A stretch of DNA of 64,000 nt from Amblyornis subalaris (lineage: Eukaryota > Chordata > Aves > Passeriformes > Ptilonorhynchidae), in contig JACAXG010000050.1 in the NCBI GenBank assembly GCA_018881555.1, positions 3,782,001-3,846,000 of the forward strand. The letters are read 5' to 3'. Positions within the stretch are counted from its first letter, which is position 1; each line of letters starts with the position of its first letter. Below are positions 1-10,731 of this stretch, in pieces. The translations under genes were made by a program, and so were the position numbers. The notes beneath the pieces were generated by a model. It saw only the letters and a program-made list of their open reading frames with translations. It searched no databases and was not told the origin of the DNA.

Positions 1-430
1 CCTGCACTGTCAAAAAAATCCTTTTCAACATTAATATTTAATTTTTACTTAAATCCCCCGACCCTGCTCAGCTGCACAGCCTCCCTGGGAGAGAGTAACT
101 CAGAGCTCTTTGCCTTACAAACGAACAGGTATGGGACCTACAGGACTTTCCTCAGCTGCATGTAGCAGAAGTAACTTCACCAAGCTTCTTATTTTGGAGG
201 ACCCGCAAATGCTGTGCCCCTCTTCAGCCTTTCTCTACATGGATTTGTATGAGAGCTACCACAGAAAGTGCTGTGTTGCCTCTAACCAAACAAAGGGGCA
301 ATGAAAAGGAGTGTTGGGCTGCTCTTGGCACCTCCTGGCTGTTTTTCTGGTAGCTTTTCCTTTCTCCAGAGCCAGGCCTCCCATGTCCCTTATTTAGGAA
401 GCAACACTGAGGTGCGGGTTATAGAGAGAC
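1..430. other. Unassigned sequence left of the LTR-like region
   Basis: Two short open frames start here (110-304 and 301-564), but neither resembles a known protein and composition is unremarkable. A 22-base segment at 108-129 recurs at 1383-1404 with three transitions, on the other side of the LTR-like region. No gene is visible. Confidence 0.5.
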
Positions 431-540
431 AGTGTGAGGTCCTGGAACTAAACTGTGCCCTGAAGCGTGAGCTTTGGGGCTTTGCTCTTGATGTCTACAT
501 AACCTATGTCAAAGTTACAAGATGCTTATATAACCCAAAT

Positions 541-680
541 TATAACTTTCTATCTGAATTGTAACTTTTATACCTATATAACCTGAATATACCTGTATAA
601 CCTGAATATACCTTTATACCTATATAACCTGAATTAGCTTTTTATACCTATATCATAACTTTCTATACAATATAATAGTC
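541..680. repeat. AT-rich tandem repeat of ATAACCTGAATATACCT-type units
   Basis: Imperfect units built from 'tataacctgaatatacct' and 'ttatacctatata' follow one another from about 541 to 680. They include two adjacent copies of the 17-18 base core near 586-613 and a related copy near 622-637. The array abuts the LTR-like region and may be part of its U3, as internal tandem repeats are common in retroviral U3 sequences. Unit boundaries are imprecise. Confidence 0.6.
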
Positions 681-1260
681 AGTATGTAATTAATTAGTTG
701 CTTAGTACTTAAATAAGCAGAAACTCACCAGGTGGATAGTTTCAAGATAGACAAGTAAAGCTATAAATTAGTCAAGTACCCCTATACTAGAAAGCTACAG
801 GACGTACTGATGAAAAACTGGCAGAGATAAAGCCAATTATCCATAAAAGTGAAAGAATTCAGACCGGTTGGATCCAGAAAGGACTATTTCACCATAACTG
901 CGCATGCTGTGAAGACAAAGTTGAAAAGTTCAGATGCGAGGAAGACCTTGAGCCTTCATCAGNGAAGACCCCCAAGACCACCTAAATAGGGGAGGTGCAA
1001 GCGCAATGAAAAAGAACTATTTATAGCCATGCCATAAAAATATGTAAATTATTTCCAGCACGTATGTGATGATGTTGTAATGACATAATGATATTCAGCA
1101 GTACCTACTGTATAAATAAGCTACGACACATGACAAAGGTGGGTGAGTTAGGTGGAAATATCGCTCTCACCACCGGCGCTGTAATAAACAAACAGCTGCT
1201 CAATAGACAGCAGTCTATCAGGTTTTATCTTTGGCCTATCTTTTCGGGCATCACTCTCCT
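640..1260 (+). mobile_element. Probable solo LTR of an avian endogenous retrovirus (ERVL-like)
   Basis: The stretch has the order expected of a plus-strand LTR: a non-coding U3, a TATA box (TATAAATA, 1111-1118), then AATAAA (1183-1188) about 70 bases on, followed by T-rich sequence. The block around gtaataaacaaacagctgct and the following 'cagtctatcaggttttatct' resembles the U3/R/U5 of avian ERVL-type LTRs as I remember them. No gag, pol or env sequence is attached, hence solo. Both edges are uncertain: U3 may begin as early as about 430 and the 3' edge may lie anywhere between 1250 and 1340. No target-site duplication was established. It lies a few hundred bases upstream of the SF3B5 CpG island. 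Confidence 0.55.
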
Positions 1261-1499
1261 GTTTCCTGGCAGAGACTTTCTGATGTTGTTCCCTATGATC
1301 CTCTATCTGGGTGTTTTGTAGCCAGATTTGAGAGTGCATGCCCCTCGGATTCCAGGTGAATTGGACAGTATCAAAGTCGTGCCTTTGCTTTACAAATGAA
1401 CGGGAGGCTCGAGGCTTTAGACTGAGGCTGAGTTAAGCATCTGGCTCAGTCTGAGGCGCAGCCCTGCACCGGGCTCAGAATACGAGATCCGGAGCCAGT

Positions 1500-1848
1500 C
1501 CTCAGCTCTCGAGCACGTGCTTTAAAAGAGCCCTGTGTTACGGACGCCGGCCCGGAGCTGTAACTACCGTTTGCCTTACTACGGATCAGCCAGCTGACGT
1601 GATCGGACTGGTACTAAACTATTGTATTACAATAGCAACATTTAATCACGCCGGGGCCCGCCCCNCCGGGCGGGGCGGCGAAGGGACTACAGCTCCCGGG
1701 AGGCCCTTCTCGGCGCGCTCCCGTCGGGCATCGCGGCAGGAAAAGCGGCGGGAAGCGCTGCCGCCCCCGCCGGAAAAGGCTCCCGGCGACCCGGCCCGTC
1801 CGCGCCGCCCGCCATTCCGCGCTCCGGCCGCCCGCCCGCAGCACCGCC
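1500..1848 (+). promoter_or_regulatory. SF3B5: SF3B5 promoter and 5' UTR
   Basis: This stretch has no TATA box near the expected start. It carries a CACGTG E-box at 1514-1519, a TGACGT half-CRE at 1595-1600, GC boxes at 1656-1664 (gcccgcccc) and 1668-1675 (gggcgggg), and a perfect ACTAYRNNNCCCR element (ACTACAGCTCCCG) at 1686-1698. The last is a strongly conserved vertebrate promoter motif bound by ZNF143/THAP11. An ETS-like CGGAA core lies at 1771-1775. Transcription probably begins between about 1690 and 1800, giving a short GC-rich leader. This is the normal layout of a constitutive housekeeping promoter. The exact start site cannot be read from sequence. Confidence 0.75.
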
Positions 1849-2140
1849 ATGACGGACCGCTACACCATCCACAGCCAGCTCGAGCACCTGCAGTCCAAGT
1901 ACATCGGCACGGGGCACGCCGACACCACCAAGTGGGAGTGGCTGGTGAACCAGCACCGCGACTCGTACTGCTCCTACATGGGCCACTTCGACCTGCTCAA
2001 CTACTTCGCCATCGCCGAGAACGAGAGCAAGGCGCGCGTCCGCTTCAACCTGATGGAGAAGATGCTGCAGCCCTGCGGGCCGCCCGCCGACAAGCCCGAC
2101 GAGTCCTGACCCTGCGTGCCCCTGGTCCCNGCCCGCTCTC
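1640..2140. other. CpG island over the SF3B5 promoter and coding exon
   Basis: GC content rises sharply from about 1648 and CpG dinucleotides become dense through the leader and the whole coding exon, then fall after the stop codon. It is the only clear CpG island in the window. The GC-rich block at 11.8-12.9 kb has far fewer CpGs per base. Together with the TATA-less promoter this supports constitutive, unmethylated expression of SF3B5. Confidence 0.8.
1849..2109 (+). CDS. SF3B5: Splicing factor 3B subunit 5 (SF3b10), complete single-exon gene
   Basis: SF3B5 is a small core subunit of SF3b in the U2 snRNP. It packs against SF3B1 and SF3B3 and helps recognise the branch point in the nucleus. 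The frame encodes 86 residues, the usual vertebrate length. It opens MTDRYTIHSQLEHLQSKY, followed by the family signatures GTGHADTTKWEW, HRDSYCSYMGHFDLLNYFAIAENE and a helical RVRFNLMEKMLQPCGPP segment; only the acidic tail (DKPDES) looks lineage-variable. The start ATG lies in gcaccgccATGa (G at -3), and the TGA stop is at 2107-2109. No intron interrupts it, as known for this gene in vertebrates. Its GC-rich, CpG-rich composition contrasts with the AT-rich surroundings. A CpG-island promoter precedes it and a polyadenylation signal follows within 150 bases, so it looks functional and not like a processed pseudogene: there are no disabling changes and no poly-A tail. Confidence 0.98.
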   Translation: MTDRYTIHSQLEHLQSKYIGTGHADTTKWEWLVNQHRDSYCSYMGHFDLLNYFAIAENESKARVRFNLMEKMLQPCGPPADKPDES

Positions 2141-2252
2141 CTGGGTGGTTCCCGCGAAGGACGGCCGGGAGAAGTCTCGCCAAATGCTTGCTTCTGGACT
2201 GCGCCGACTCCTCTGACTGTGCAATCGTTCGCATTTTTTTCAAGTGGAAAAT

Positions 2253-2292
2253 AATAAAGCTTACTGGGCATTCCTAATGTTTTGTTTGGTAG
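2253..2292 (+). terminator. SF3B5: SF3B5 polyadenylation signal
   Basis: A canonical AATAAA lies at 2253-2258, 144 bases after the stop codon. It is followed by likely cleavage near 2275 and a GT-rich downstream element (tgttttgtttggta, 2279-2292). This implies a compact 3' UTR of about 165 bases and a mature mRNA of roughly 0.6 kb. Confidence 0.8.
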
Positions 2293-5200
2293 TCTCCTAG
2301 TAAGAGCTTTTTGTTCCCAAAGGAGTGCTGGTACTCGNTGTGCAGCGTTTCCATGCAATCATCCGAGGTGCAAGTCTCGGATACTCCCAGACAGCATTTT
2401 CCCGGCCGGGCTGATTGATGCTTGCTTACAAAACTGGGTTTTGAGGCGAGAGAGGGGAAGGTTGTTGGTACTCTAAGTTTTGATTTCTTGGTAGCATTAT
2501 TGTGTGGGGTGGTTTGTGGTATAGCATAAGTCAGTTGCTCTAGTACTTTAAAACTCCAAAATGGGTTTTCTTTGAACACCATCGTCTTGCCTCATCTTCC
2601 TCTTTCCTGTACGTTTGAGTTTTCCAAACCTTGATTCTTTTTGATACAACTTAGCTACTTGGTTTTTTTGACTGCAATGCTTTCTAGTAACCTAGCATTT
2701 AATTTTTTTCTACATTACATCAAACAAAGATATTAATATTGGGCTGGGCTCNGTTAATATGGAATAAGAATATAAGGGTTACTCACTACTGCTTAGAGTA
2801 AAATTCTTCGAGGTGACACTGAACTGATGCTGAATTGGTGTTGATTCTGATTTGTCACTTAAAATAGGCTTTCTATTAACTTACAGTAAAAATAAATTTT
2901 GAGTTCTAATGAATGGAAAGACCTCAGAGCAAAACTGTGAGATATGTTTATTGGAGAAATAAAACGCTCTCGTTTCTGACATGTTTGTTTGTATTAACGT
3001 TGGAGGGGAAAGTCCAGTGTTTTGTGATCCTGTTAAGACAGTATGCAAGCTTATCAATGATTATTTTCTGAAATCTGTGATCTCAAGTCAGTACATCTGT
3101 CTCNTGAAGAATTCAGAGATGGCATTTTTCAAACTTTGGTGCACATAATATGAGGGCATGGGTGTAGGTCTGAAAGTTTGTGGGGAACTACGTTAGTTTC
3201 CAATAAATAAGGAGGGATATGTAAAAGACTGGTTTTCAATTTGCCTGCAAGCTGATGCAGGTAATTTGAAGAGTGTCTGTTCCTCACATACTGAGGAACA
3301 CAACTGACAGTTTTTCCTTAGTTGAGTTCAAGTACTTAGTCATAAGGTATACAAGGCAATCTTGCAAAAAGTGGGCAAAGTTTGCATCTAAATCAAGCAA
3401 ATTTCCTGCTATGGTTCCTTCTAAAAGTCTGTTCTATTACCAAATCTTAGAAACTTGCCTTCCATAAGGTGTTCCCTGCTGGCAGCCAGTGGGCAGTTGG
3501 TGTGTGCAACAGATGGTAGTAAAGGAGCTTGAGGCTTAGTGCTGGTCCTTAGGAACTGGAAAAGCTGGAGCAAGGATAACAGGTGCTTTTGTAATGGTTT
3601 GCAAGCTGAACTTGCAACGTTTGTGAAGACAAGTCTTGAATCTCATACAATAAGGAAAAACAGAAACGGTGCAATTTAATCACTCCTGCATAAATTAGAA
3701 CCTGAAACATTTCACAGATTTCTCTGAGGATAAATTATTAGCTCTATCCGTGGATATTCTTTGTACATTTGAAAATGTGAGCAACAGATACGTGACACAT
3801 AAGTAGATCAATGCCATTTTGCAGGCCAGCTCTTCACTNTGAAGGCCAAACAGCCCTCAGGGAGACGTCAAGACTTACAAGGTGAATGAACTTGCTTGTT
3901 CTGCTGGGTATACCTGCTTGAATCCCAGTTAGGCATATACCCTTGTTTTAGCATAGCTGGAAGAATGTAGGTGTCTGTACTAAGTAACTATTATGAAACA
4001 TTATAAACACCTTCTTAAGAAATATTGAAAACCAAAGGGAAGTTATAATTCCTAAGACTTCAAGATAAACTTGAAGTGAATTGGGAGACACTGAAAGGTT
4101 TGTTTCTGGACTATGGTATCTTTCCTAAATCCCAAAGCATTTTAAAAAACAACAAAGGCAGTGAATTCTTTTACGTGTTATTACTGAAAAGGGTAAAGCC
4201 TTCTAAGAACAGAGTTAATTATCTGTCGTACTGGGATAGATTTTTACCTCTATCCTGATTGAAAAATGAAGGATAGTGTTTGTTTATAAATTGGTTTGAT
4301 ACTTGCATTATGTTTTTTTTACATCCGAGCAATACGGCTTTAAATGGACAATGAGAACTATGAGGATGTCAGGTGAAAGACAAAAAGTTTGTTTCTGCAC
4401 AGTGCAGCAATTACACTAGTGAGCTGTTTTCTGCAAACTGTAAGACCAGGGTCAATTCTTTCATTTTAGTCATGTTCAGCGTAAAAGTCAGTTATTTTTA
4501 AGATCATTTGCATATCTTAAACTTTCACAGATGATAACCTTTGTAGTCTGTTTTAGCATCAGGATTTTACTTCAGCACATTGGATAATTCCTTTTTAAAG
4601 CTCAGCTATTTGAAGCAACAGTAGTTTCTGAGTCCTCATCAGAGCTTTGTTGGTTCTGTGCTGTTGCACCACTAATTCCATAGATTNATTGTAGCAAAAT
4701 GAAAAAAACCCACAAACATCATCCTTCCCCTTCCCCACCACAAGACCTATTTGGCTTCATGGTACACAAAGGGGTTGTTTCTTGGTTCAAATTTAATCAT
4801 GCAGTATTTCATTTTAGTACTGTTATAATAGATCCATAAATGCATGCTCTGTGCACTTTCCACTGCCCTGATGCTAGCTTTCTTGCCCCAAAGAACTTGA
4901 TTACTTTTAAAATGGATTAAACTGTGGCTCATTGCTGCAAGTTAAACAATCTTTTTAGAAAATTCCATTAATGATCCTTTATTCCTTGTCTATTAGCCAT
5001 TTTCCTTCTATATTCATCTCTTTGTTAATTTCAATCATAACTGATTTGGAAAAAAAACCTCTGTGAATATAATACAGTACACTGTATTCTGTGTTGCCTT
5101 TTGAAACTGAGCCATCATTCTATGCTATCATGAAGAAATGTGTAAGGATGCTGACATACCTGAATGCTTCTGACTGCTCTAAAAACAGAATAACATTTTT

Positions 5201-6661
5201 TCTTGGGTTCAGAACTTCAGCCTTTTTCTTTCTCATTTTCATGCCAGCTTGGTAATTACTTTTTATTGTAAAAATCACAAAATATGCTGGACTCCNCCTT
5301 GCAACATACACCAGAATAGTCCCTGCCACAAATAGCTCACAACTGGAATTTACTTGGAAACCCACATCAAATGGCTGGAATAGTCAACCTCAGATATGTC
5401 TACTCCAATTCCTTGGTTTTTGAGGAAAAGAAATTTAGTCCAAATAATTGATAGTCTGATCACGGATGAATGACAGTTCAAACTTCTTGTAAGCTGCAAA
5501 GAAAAAAAATCCATTTTGAGGGGATACATGTGAAATTAGAATTTTTAAACANGTAAATTACAACAGCATTTACTCAGGTTCAAGAGAGGCATGGCTGCCT
5601 CATGTTTTTTTCTGCTGGACAGCTGACTTAGATGCTCTCAGAGTCTGATGCCTCACAGGTGATGCTGATATTGGTGCTGCTGGGGCTGCAATGTAAATCA
5701 CATTGCTGAACTGGAGTTAAGATTAAACTTGGAAAGTTAAGGTTTGTAAACATCCTACAAAGCCCCGAGGTTATGTTTAATGTTTCCCTTCTCCCGTCAG
5801 GTTTATAGCTTGACCACACATGGCACTGGCATAATTGAGCAGTGAACTGCCATGGACAGACGGAATAAACAACTGGATGCGAATATTGCTTAAGCTGCCT
5901 TTCTAAGGAAGGAAACCTACATGTTTTGTATTCTGAGCCAGAAGTCATTACAATCTGTGCAGAAACTAAGGGGTAATAAGCTGCAGGCTGCTGTGTGATT
6001 TGGTACATGCATAGCTGAGCACACATGTAAAGCCCGAAGAATCAGAATTAAACATGATCACAGCTCACAACAGAGCAGACATCAGATAGCAGAGGCAAAC
6101 AAGTTTTGTGTTTCCTCATGTTTGAGTAGGATGCAAGTAATGTTCTTTTCATATAGCATTAAAGGAAATTAAATCTGCTTTCTAGTTTTTTAAAAGGCAA
6201 ATTAATCCTAATAGTTTTTTTAAAAAGCAAATTAATCCTCATCGTCACTAGCCTAGCAATTTTCCCATCATATATCATCAGCTACACTTGATCCTCAGAT
6301 TTTTAGTATGTGTCACAGACTGAAAATTTATTATTCTGATTACTGTCTGAGCTATAGAATTAACGGAGAAGCTAAGGATATTTAGAGGAGGTGGAGTGTT
6401 TTTGTTAAATGTAGTTTTCCAAAAACAAGNAGTGAGCTTCCAATGTTGTGTTCAGGACATAGATAAAATTAGTTAAATTTGAAGCATATTTCTTCACATA
6501 CTACCTTTTCCAGTGGTAGCATGGCCCCAGTGTTTAAATATTCATCTTAACCTTATTGTTCTTATAAGATTTCCTGCAGGAACAAGAAACATTAGGAAAC
6601 TGGTGACTTTAACATTTACTATCCTAGTAACACTGGAATGAAAAGTCATGGAAGAAAATAA
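2293..6661. other. AT-rich intergenic sequence, no gene seen
   Basis: Open frames here are short, dispersed on both strands and unlike known proteins. The longest is 132 codons on the minus strand at 5628-6026, with no recognisable domain and no coding-like composition. The only structure noted is a ~30-base tandem duplication at 6184-6242. Mostly unique-looking sequence follows the SF3B5 polyadenylation site. Confidence 0.55.
6184..6242. repeat. Two-copy tandem duplication (~29-30 bp)
   Basis: The unit beginning agttttttaaaaggcaaatt (6184-6212) is immediately repeated at 6213-6242 with one extra T and two substitutions. It lies in T/A-rich sequence and is consistent with replication slippage. 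Confidence 0.9.
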
Positions 6662-7032
6662 AGCAGCCTCTTTCATCCTGGGCCAGTCCATGTTTGTGGG
6701 GGAAGAGAAACTAAAGGGGGCTTATAAGAAAGACGGGGACAGGCTGAAAATCGGGGTCTGGGGACAAGGGGAAATGGTTTCAAACTGAAAGAGGGAAGAT
6801 TCAGACTAGGTTTAAGGAAGAAATATTTGATGGTGAGAATGGCAAAACACTGGAACAGGTTGCTCAGAGANGTTGTAGATGCTTTGTCCCTGCAAGTGTT
6901 CAAGGCCAGGCTGGATGGGGCTCTGAGCAGCCTGGTGTAGGTGAAGATGTCCCCACTCATTGCAGGAAGGTTGGACTAGATGACCTTTAAAGGTCCATTC
7001 CAACCCAAACCATTTTCTGATTCTATGATTCT
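6662..7032 (+). mobile_element. CR1 LINE, 5'-truncated 3' end
   Basis: This is the 3' part of a CR1 retrotransposon. Recognisable pieces in order are a gggggcttataagaaag segment, a gaaatggtttcaaactgaaa segment, 'cactggaacaggttgctcag', 'caaggccaggctggatgggg', 'ggttggactagatgaccttt', and the terminal CR1 tandem unit (attctatgattct) at 7020-7032. Only the end of the ORF2 region and the 3' UTR remain, as is usual for 5'-truncated CR1 copies. There is no coding capacity. It is one of the better-preserved copies here. Confidence 0.93.
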
Positions 7033-10000
7033 AATGTGAGTGGGAAAAATCTTATCTATCAAAGTGTCGTAGTTGGTACCTTTCATGCTGAGCAAAATAA
7101 AGACTACTTTGTTTTGCTCTGAAAAGGATGAAAGCTGTTGCTAAGGTTGTGGAAGTGCTCTCAGTATCTCTCTCATATCTTTCCAGTGCAGGGCATGTGG
7201 CAGTATTACTTTTTAACTGTAAAAGCCACAGGCTTNCATGTCATTGTGCTGAAGGATACAGCTTTTTTTTCAAATGTCCTTCTGCTAGATCTGCTGTGTC
7301 AAGGTAACATTGCATCTAAAACATTCAGACCTTTAGCTGTTGCTTCTCTGATGTCCATTTTGCAGAATAACCATAGTGTGAAACTAATAAAACAAGTTAA
7401 AAAAGATCGAGGATGTAAGAATATGTGGTACCTGCCCCTCCTTACCTCTTTTGTGAAGATAGTCTACACATTATAGGATTCTGAAAGCTCTTGTTCAGTG
7501 TATGGAGTAGCAAACCCGATGAAAACTGGAAGGAAATGTTTTTCTTTAGAATTCCTTTCATCTTTCTGGTATGTCTGTAAAGNAACAGTCTGGTCAAAAC
7601 CAAAATAAGCCCTTTTCTGCTACCTTAGCATGATACCATGATTTCCTGACACACTGGTGATTGCAGATGAGACTGAGCTGAAATTGGTGCAGGAATTTTC
7701 TGAACTTTGCAGCATTCATATTTTATGTCCTATTTGGCATAAATAAATAAATACTGAAAAAAACCAAATATATGACGCTGATGAATGGACAATAGTAAAT
7801 GCTTGTGTTTTCTGTTTACTGCTGACAGGGTATAAATGCTGATTAGCATAAGTCACTTCCCACTTGGATGTCTTGAGTGACATGCATGCAGATTCAGTAC
7901 TTCATATTTTAAAAGCCTAAGGGTGTCTTTGGCATTGTCAGACAACTGTTTGTGATGGTTTAAGAGATGACAATAACTGGGACAGCTAAGCTCACTGGTT
8001 CACCTGCAACTGCTCCACAGTGCCTGTGGGGCACCTTTCAATTCATGGGGCTGGACTCTGCAAGGTATCATTGGGTCAGACTTGGTTGAGCAGGGCCTCC
8101 ATGGGCTATCCTGAAAGTGCAGCAGGCCATCCACAGGGATGTGGGAAAGTGGCCTGAACCCACACCAGAGCTTTGGGACTTTGCTAAGGAGCTGCAATAA
8201 GCCTTCATACAAGTGTTGTTTAAAGAGCTATATTCTGCTTTTCATTGCTTGTTAAAATGTTTTCCTGCTAAGACACCGATTTTGAATCAGCTATTTGCAT
8301 ACAAATCTGTGAGCACTGCAGCTGTCCTGGGATGATCCTGGGAAGCTGCAGTGAGCAAGGGCTTTGGCAGACACCTCCTCCAACACTCGACTTCGTGATT
8401 TTATTCCCAGTGTTTTGATTGCTTGTTTATGACGTGCCTTTTAAGCATCCATATACTCATCAAACATGTCACAGGAAGCAACTAGGCCTGTGAAATCACA
8501 GGAGCAGGATAAGATGACTGTCTTGGTGGAAAGTGAAGAGGCAGTGCAGGGCCATGGGCCACGGGCTGGCCCTATGAGGCTTTGCTTCCCTGGAGGCTAG
8601 GATTTACCAACCTGCTAAGCAGAGCACTTGGACATTCAGTCTGTTAGTCATCCAGATCTGGAAGTTATCCAGCTTTTGCCATTTTATCTGGAGATTCTCA
8701 TTGAATCACAGAGAGTGTTCAGGCAATCGGTGTCTCTCTGGGTCAGGCCTTCAGGTGACTTTTTTTCTCTGTTGATGAAGGCTTGTACCCTGCCAGGTGC
8801 TTGGCAAGCAAGGGAGAAGCCCCAACAAGGCCTGCAATCTAGTCAGAAGAAATGTGTATGTGAAGCCCAGTGGGAAAAAAGATCCCTACAAAAAAAAGCT
8901 GATGGAATAATGTCCAGGGACATCTCTTTCCAGCTGTATGACCTTCATACCAAAGTTTTGTGGCTGTGAGCTCCAGAACATGGGCCTCATCCTTCCAAGG
9001 GTATCACTCTGAGCTGCTGCTTGGCTCTCAGATATGAAGCACAGTGCAGATGAGACAATGAAAAGCCAAACTTAAAACACTGAAAATGGATTGAAGCAAC
9101 ACTCCTGACACATGCACCAGTGAGACTGCCAGCACCAGCAGAAAGGTGGGCTGAAGTCAGCAATGTACAAGGATTGTATTATCTGTTGGACAGGATGTAT
9201 GTTTTCTAGGAAATGAGGCAGCAGGGTTCAGGGATCACAGTGCTTAATAATTCTTAGAGGAAGAGAATTCATCCTTCACTCTGCCCTTGTGGCAGTTAGC
9301 TGTAAGCCTTTTTCTGAAAGCTTGTCTACCCCCCCACTTCTCCAAGGACACTTACCAGAAAGGCTAATGTCATGANCCAGGAACAGAGCATTTTTTTTTC
9401 NGCAAAGCTGAGCAGGGAGCTTCAGGCCTTGTCTACACAAAGAAAATAAGGGAAGATGTGAATGCAAAGTAAAACGACTGTTCCTGGCTATCGCTCTGTG
9501 GGGATGCTCTTTTCCTGCAATAAAGATAACTTAAACTGAAGATAAGGACTCAAGAACAAGTTACTTGTGGTAAACTAACTGTGAGGACATACCAGCTGCT
9601 CTGTAGCTAGTGCCCATTGCACATCCTTACTTTAGTGTCAAATGTGGGGTCTTCTGCTTCTTTCTTGGGGGCACTTCCCTTACATCACTGAGGCACTGCA
9701 AGGAAAAAACAGGGCGGGAAAAAATCCCTTAGGCAGCTGCCCCAATGTGGGTAACTACAGTGTGCTGCAAGTTCAAACCCTGATTTCCCTCTCTGTAACT
9801 CCCATGTCTTTGGTGTAAGGCATTAAGGGAACCAACGCAATAAGTTAGGGNAAGTCTCTCCTGCGGATGGGTGGGAGTGCCTCGACAGACTGGAGAGGAA
9901 AGAGTTGCAGATAATTTACCAGAGCCCTGTGACTGGGTCCCAAGGCACAAGGGATGGCAGCCAAGACAGCAGGGTGTATCACAACAGCACGGTGACCATC

Positions 10001-10614
10001 TGTGGGTCTCCCTGCATCTGTGTGAACAGAAGCACTGTATAAAACCAAAAAGGTTAAATGAAAAGATCTCCTACCAAGGGAAACCTCTTATATCTTGTGA
10101 ACAGCTTTCTTCTTTTTAATGTGTTAACTCCAACTCAAAATCGCGTAATGGTAGGAGACTTTGTTCTGCCCCTTATAGGACATGCATACATTCCAGAGAG
10201 AAAAGCCATTTCAGATGCTTGAGGAAGATGAAATATGAGTCTGCTCAGTGAGTTGGAGAGGATTTTGCTCTGAAATTTGCAAATGGCACAACCTCAAGTT
10301 TAGTTCTGCAAATACCCTAGCACTTAGCTATTTTCAAGGCAGGACAAAGCATGTACATGAAAGAAAAGCATTCAGGGCTCCTGGGCTTCCCGCTTAGGAT
10401 AGTGAAGAGGACATCCAGCTTTTACTTCAACTGTCAAGATGGCTTTGCAGCCAAACATGGCTCAGCAAGGAGTAAACTCCAGGCTGGTTGTTGCGTATAT
10501 AAATCATCTCAGTGAATGTCTGGAACTGATCCTCATTACTCATTTGCTTTACTTATACATTTAAAATATAGGAATCTTCAGTTTATTTGATCTATCATTT
10601 TGGTCATGATGTAT
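7033..10614. other. Intergenic sequence, no gene seen
   Basis: The most notable open frame is 113 codons at 8628-8969 (+). It starts with no recognisable domain and I do not identify it. Minus-strand frames at 8000-8212 and 9729-9950 are equally anonymous. A 15-base segment at 9426-9440 recurs in reverse complement at 16560-16574, suggesting an old interspersed repeat around 9.27-9.45 kb. Otherwise nothing is assignable. Confidence 0.5.
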
Positions 10615-10731
10615 TTGATGCAGTACTTAGGGACATGGTTTAGTGGTGGATTTGACAGTGCTAGTTAATGGACAGGCTCAGTGATCTTACCGGTCTTTTC
10701 CAACTTAAATTCTATGATTCTACCAGGCTAA
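10615..10731 (+). mobile_element. CR1 LINE, short 3' tail
   Basis: The sequence reads cagtacttagggacatggtt, then 'tagtggtggatttgacagtg', 'ggctcagtgatcttac', 'ggtcttttccaacttaaa' and terminal attctatgattct. This is the CR1 3' UTR in plus orientation, and only the last ~115 bases survive. Confidence 0.92.

Noticed and set aside
1687..2358. 223-codon minus-strand open frame across the SF3B5 exon, and a 205-codon plus-strand frame at 1599-2216
   Set aside because: They are shadows of the GC-rich CpG island: composition makes stops rare, the frames cross ambiguous bases, and SF3B5 occupies the region with a full-length conserved product.
5628..6026. 132-codon minus-strand frame
   Set aside because: No recognisable domain, ordinary composition, no promoter or splice context; a frame of this size is expected by chance in 64 kb.
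8628..8969. 113-codon plus-strand frame
   Set aside because: No similarity I recognise and no supporting context; possibly part of an unnamed old repeat.
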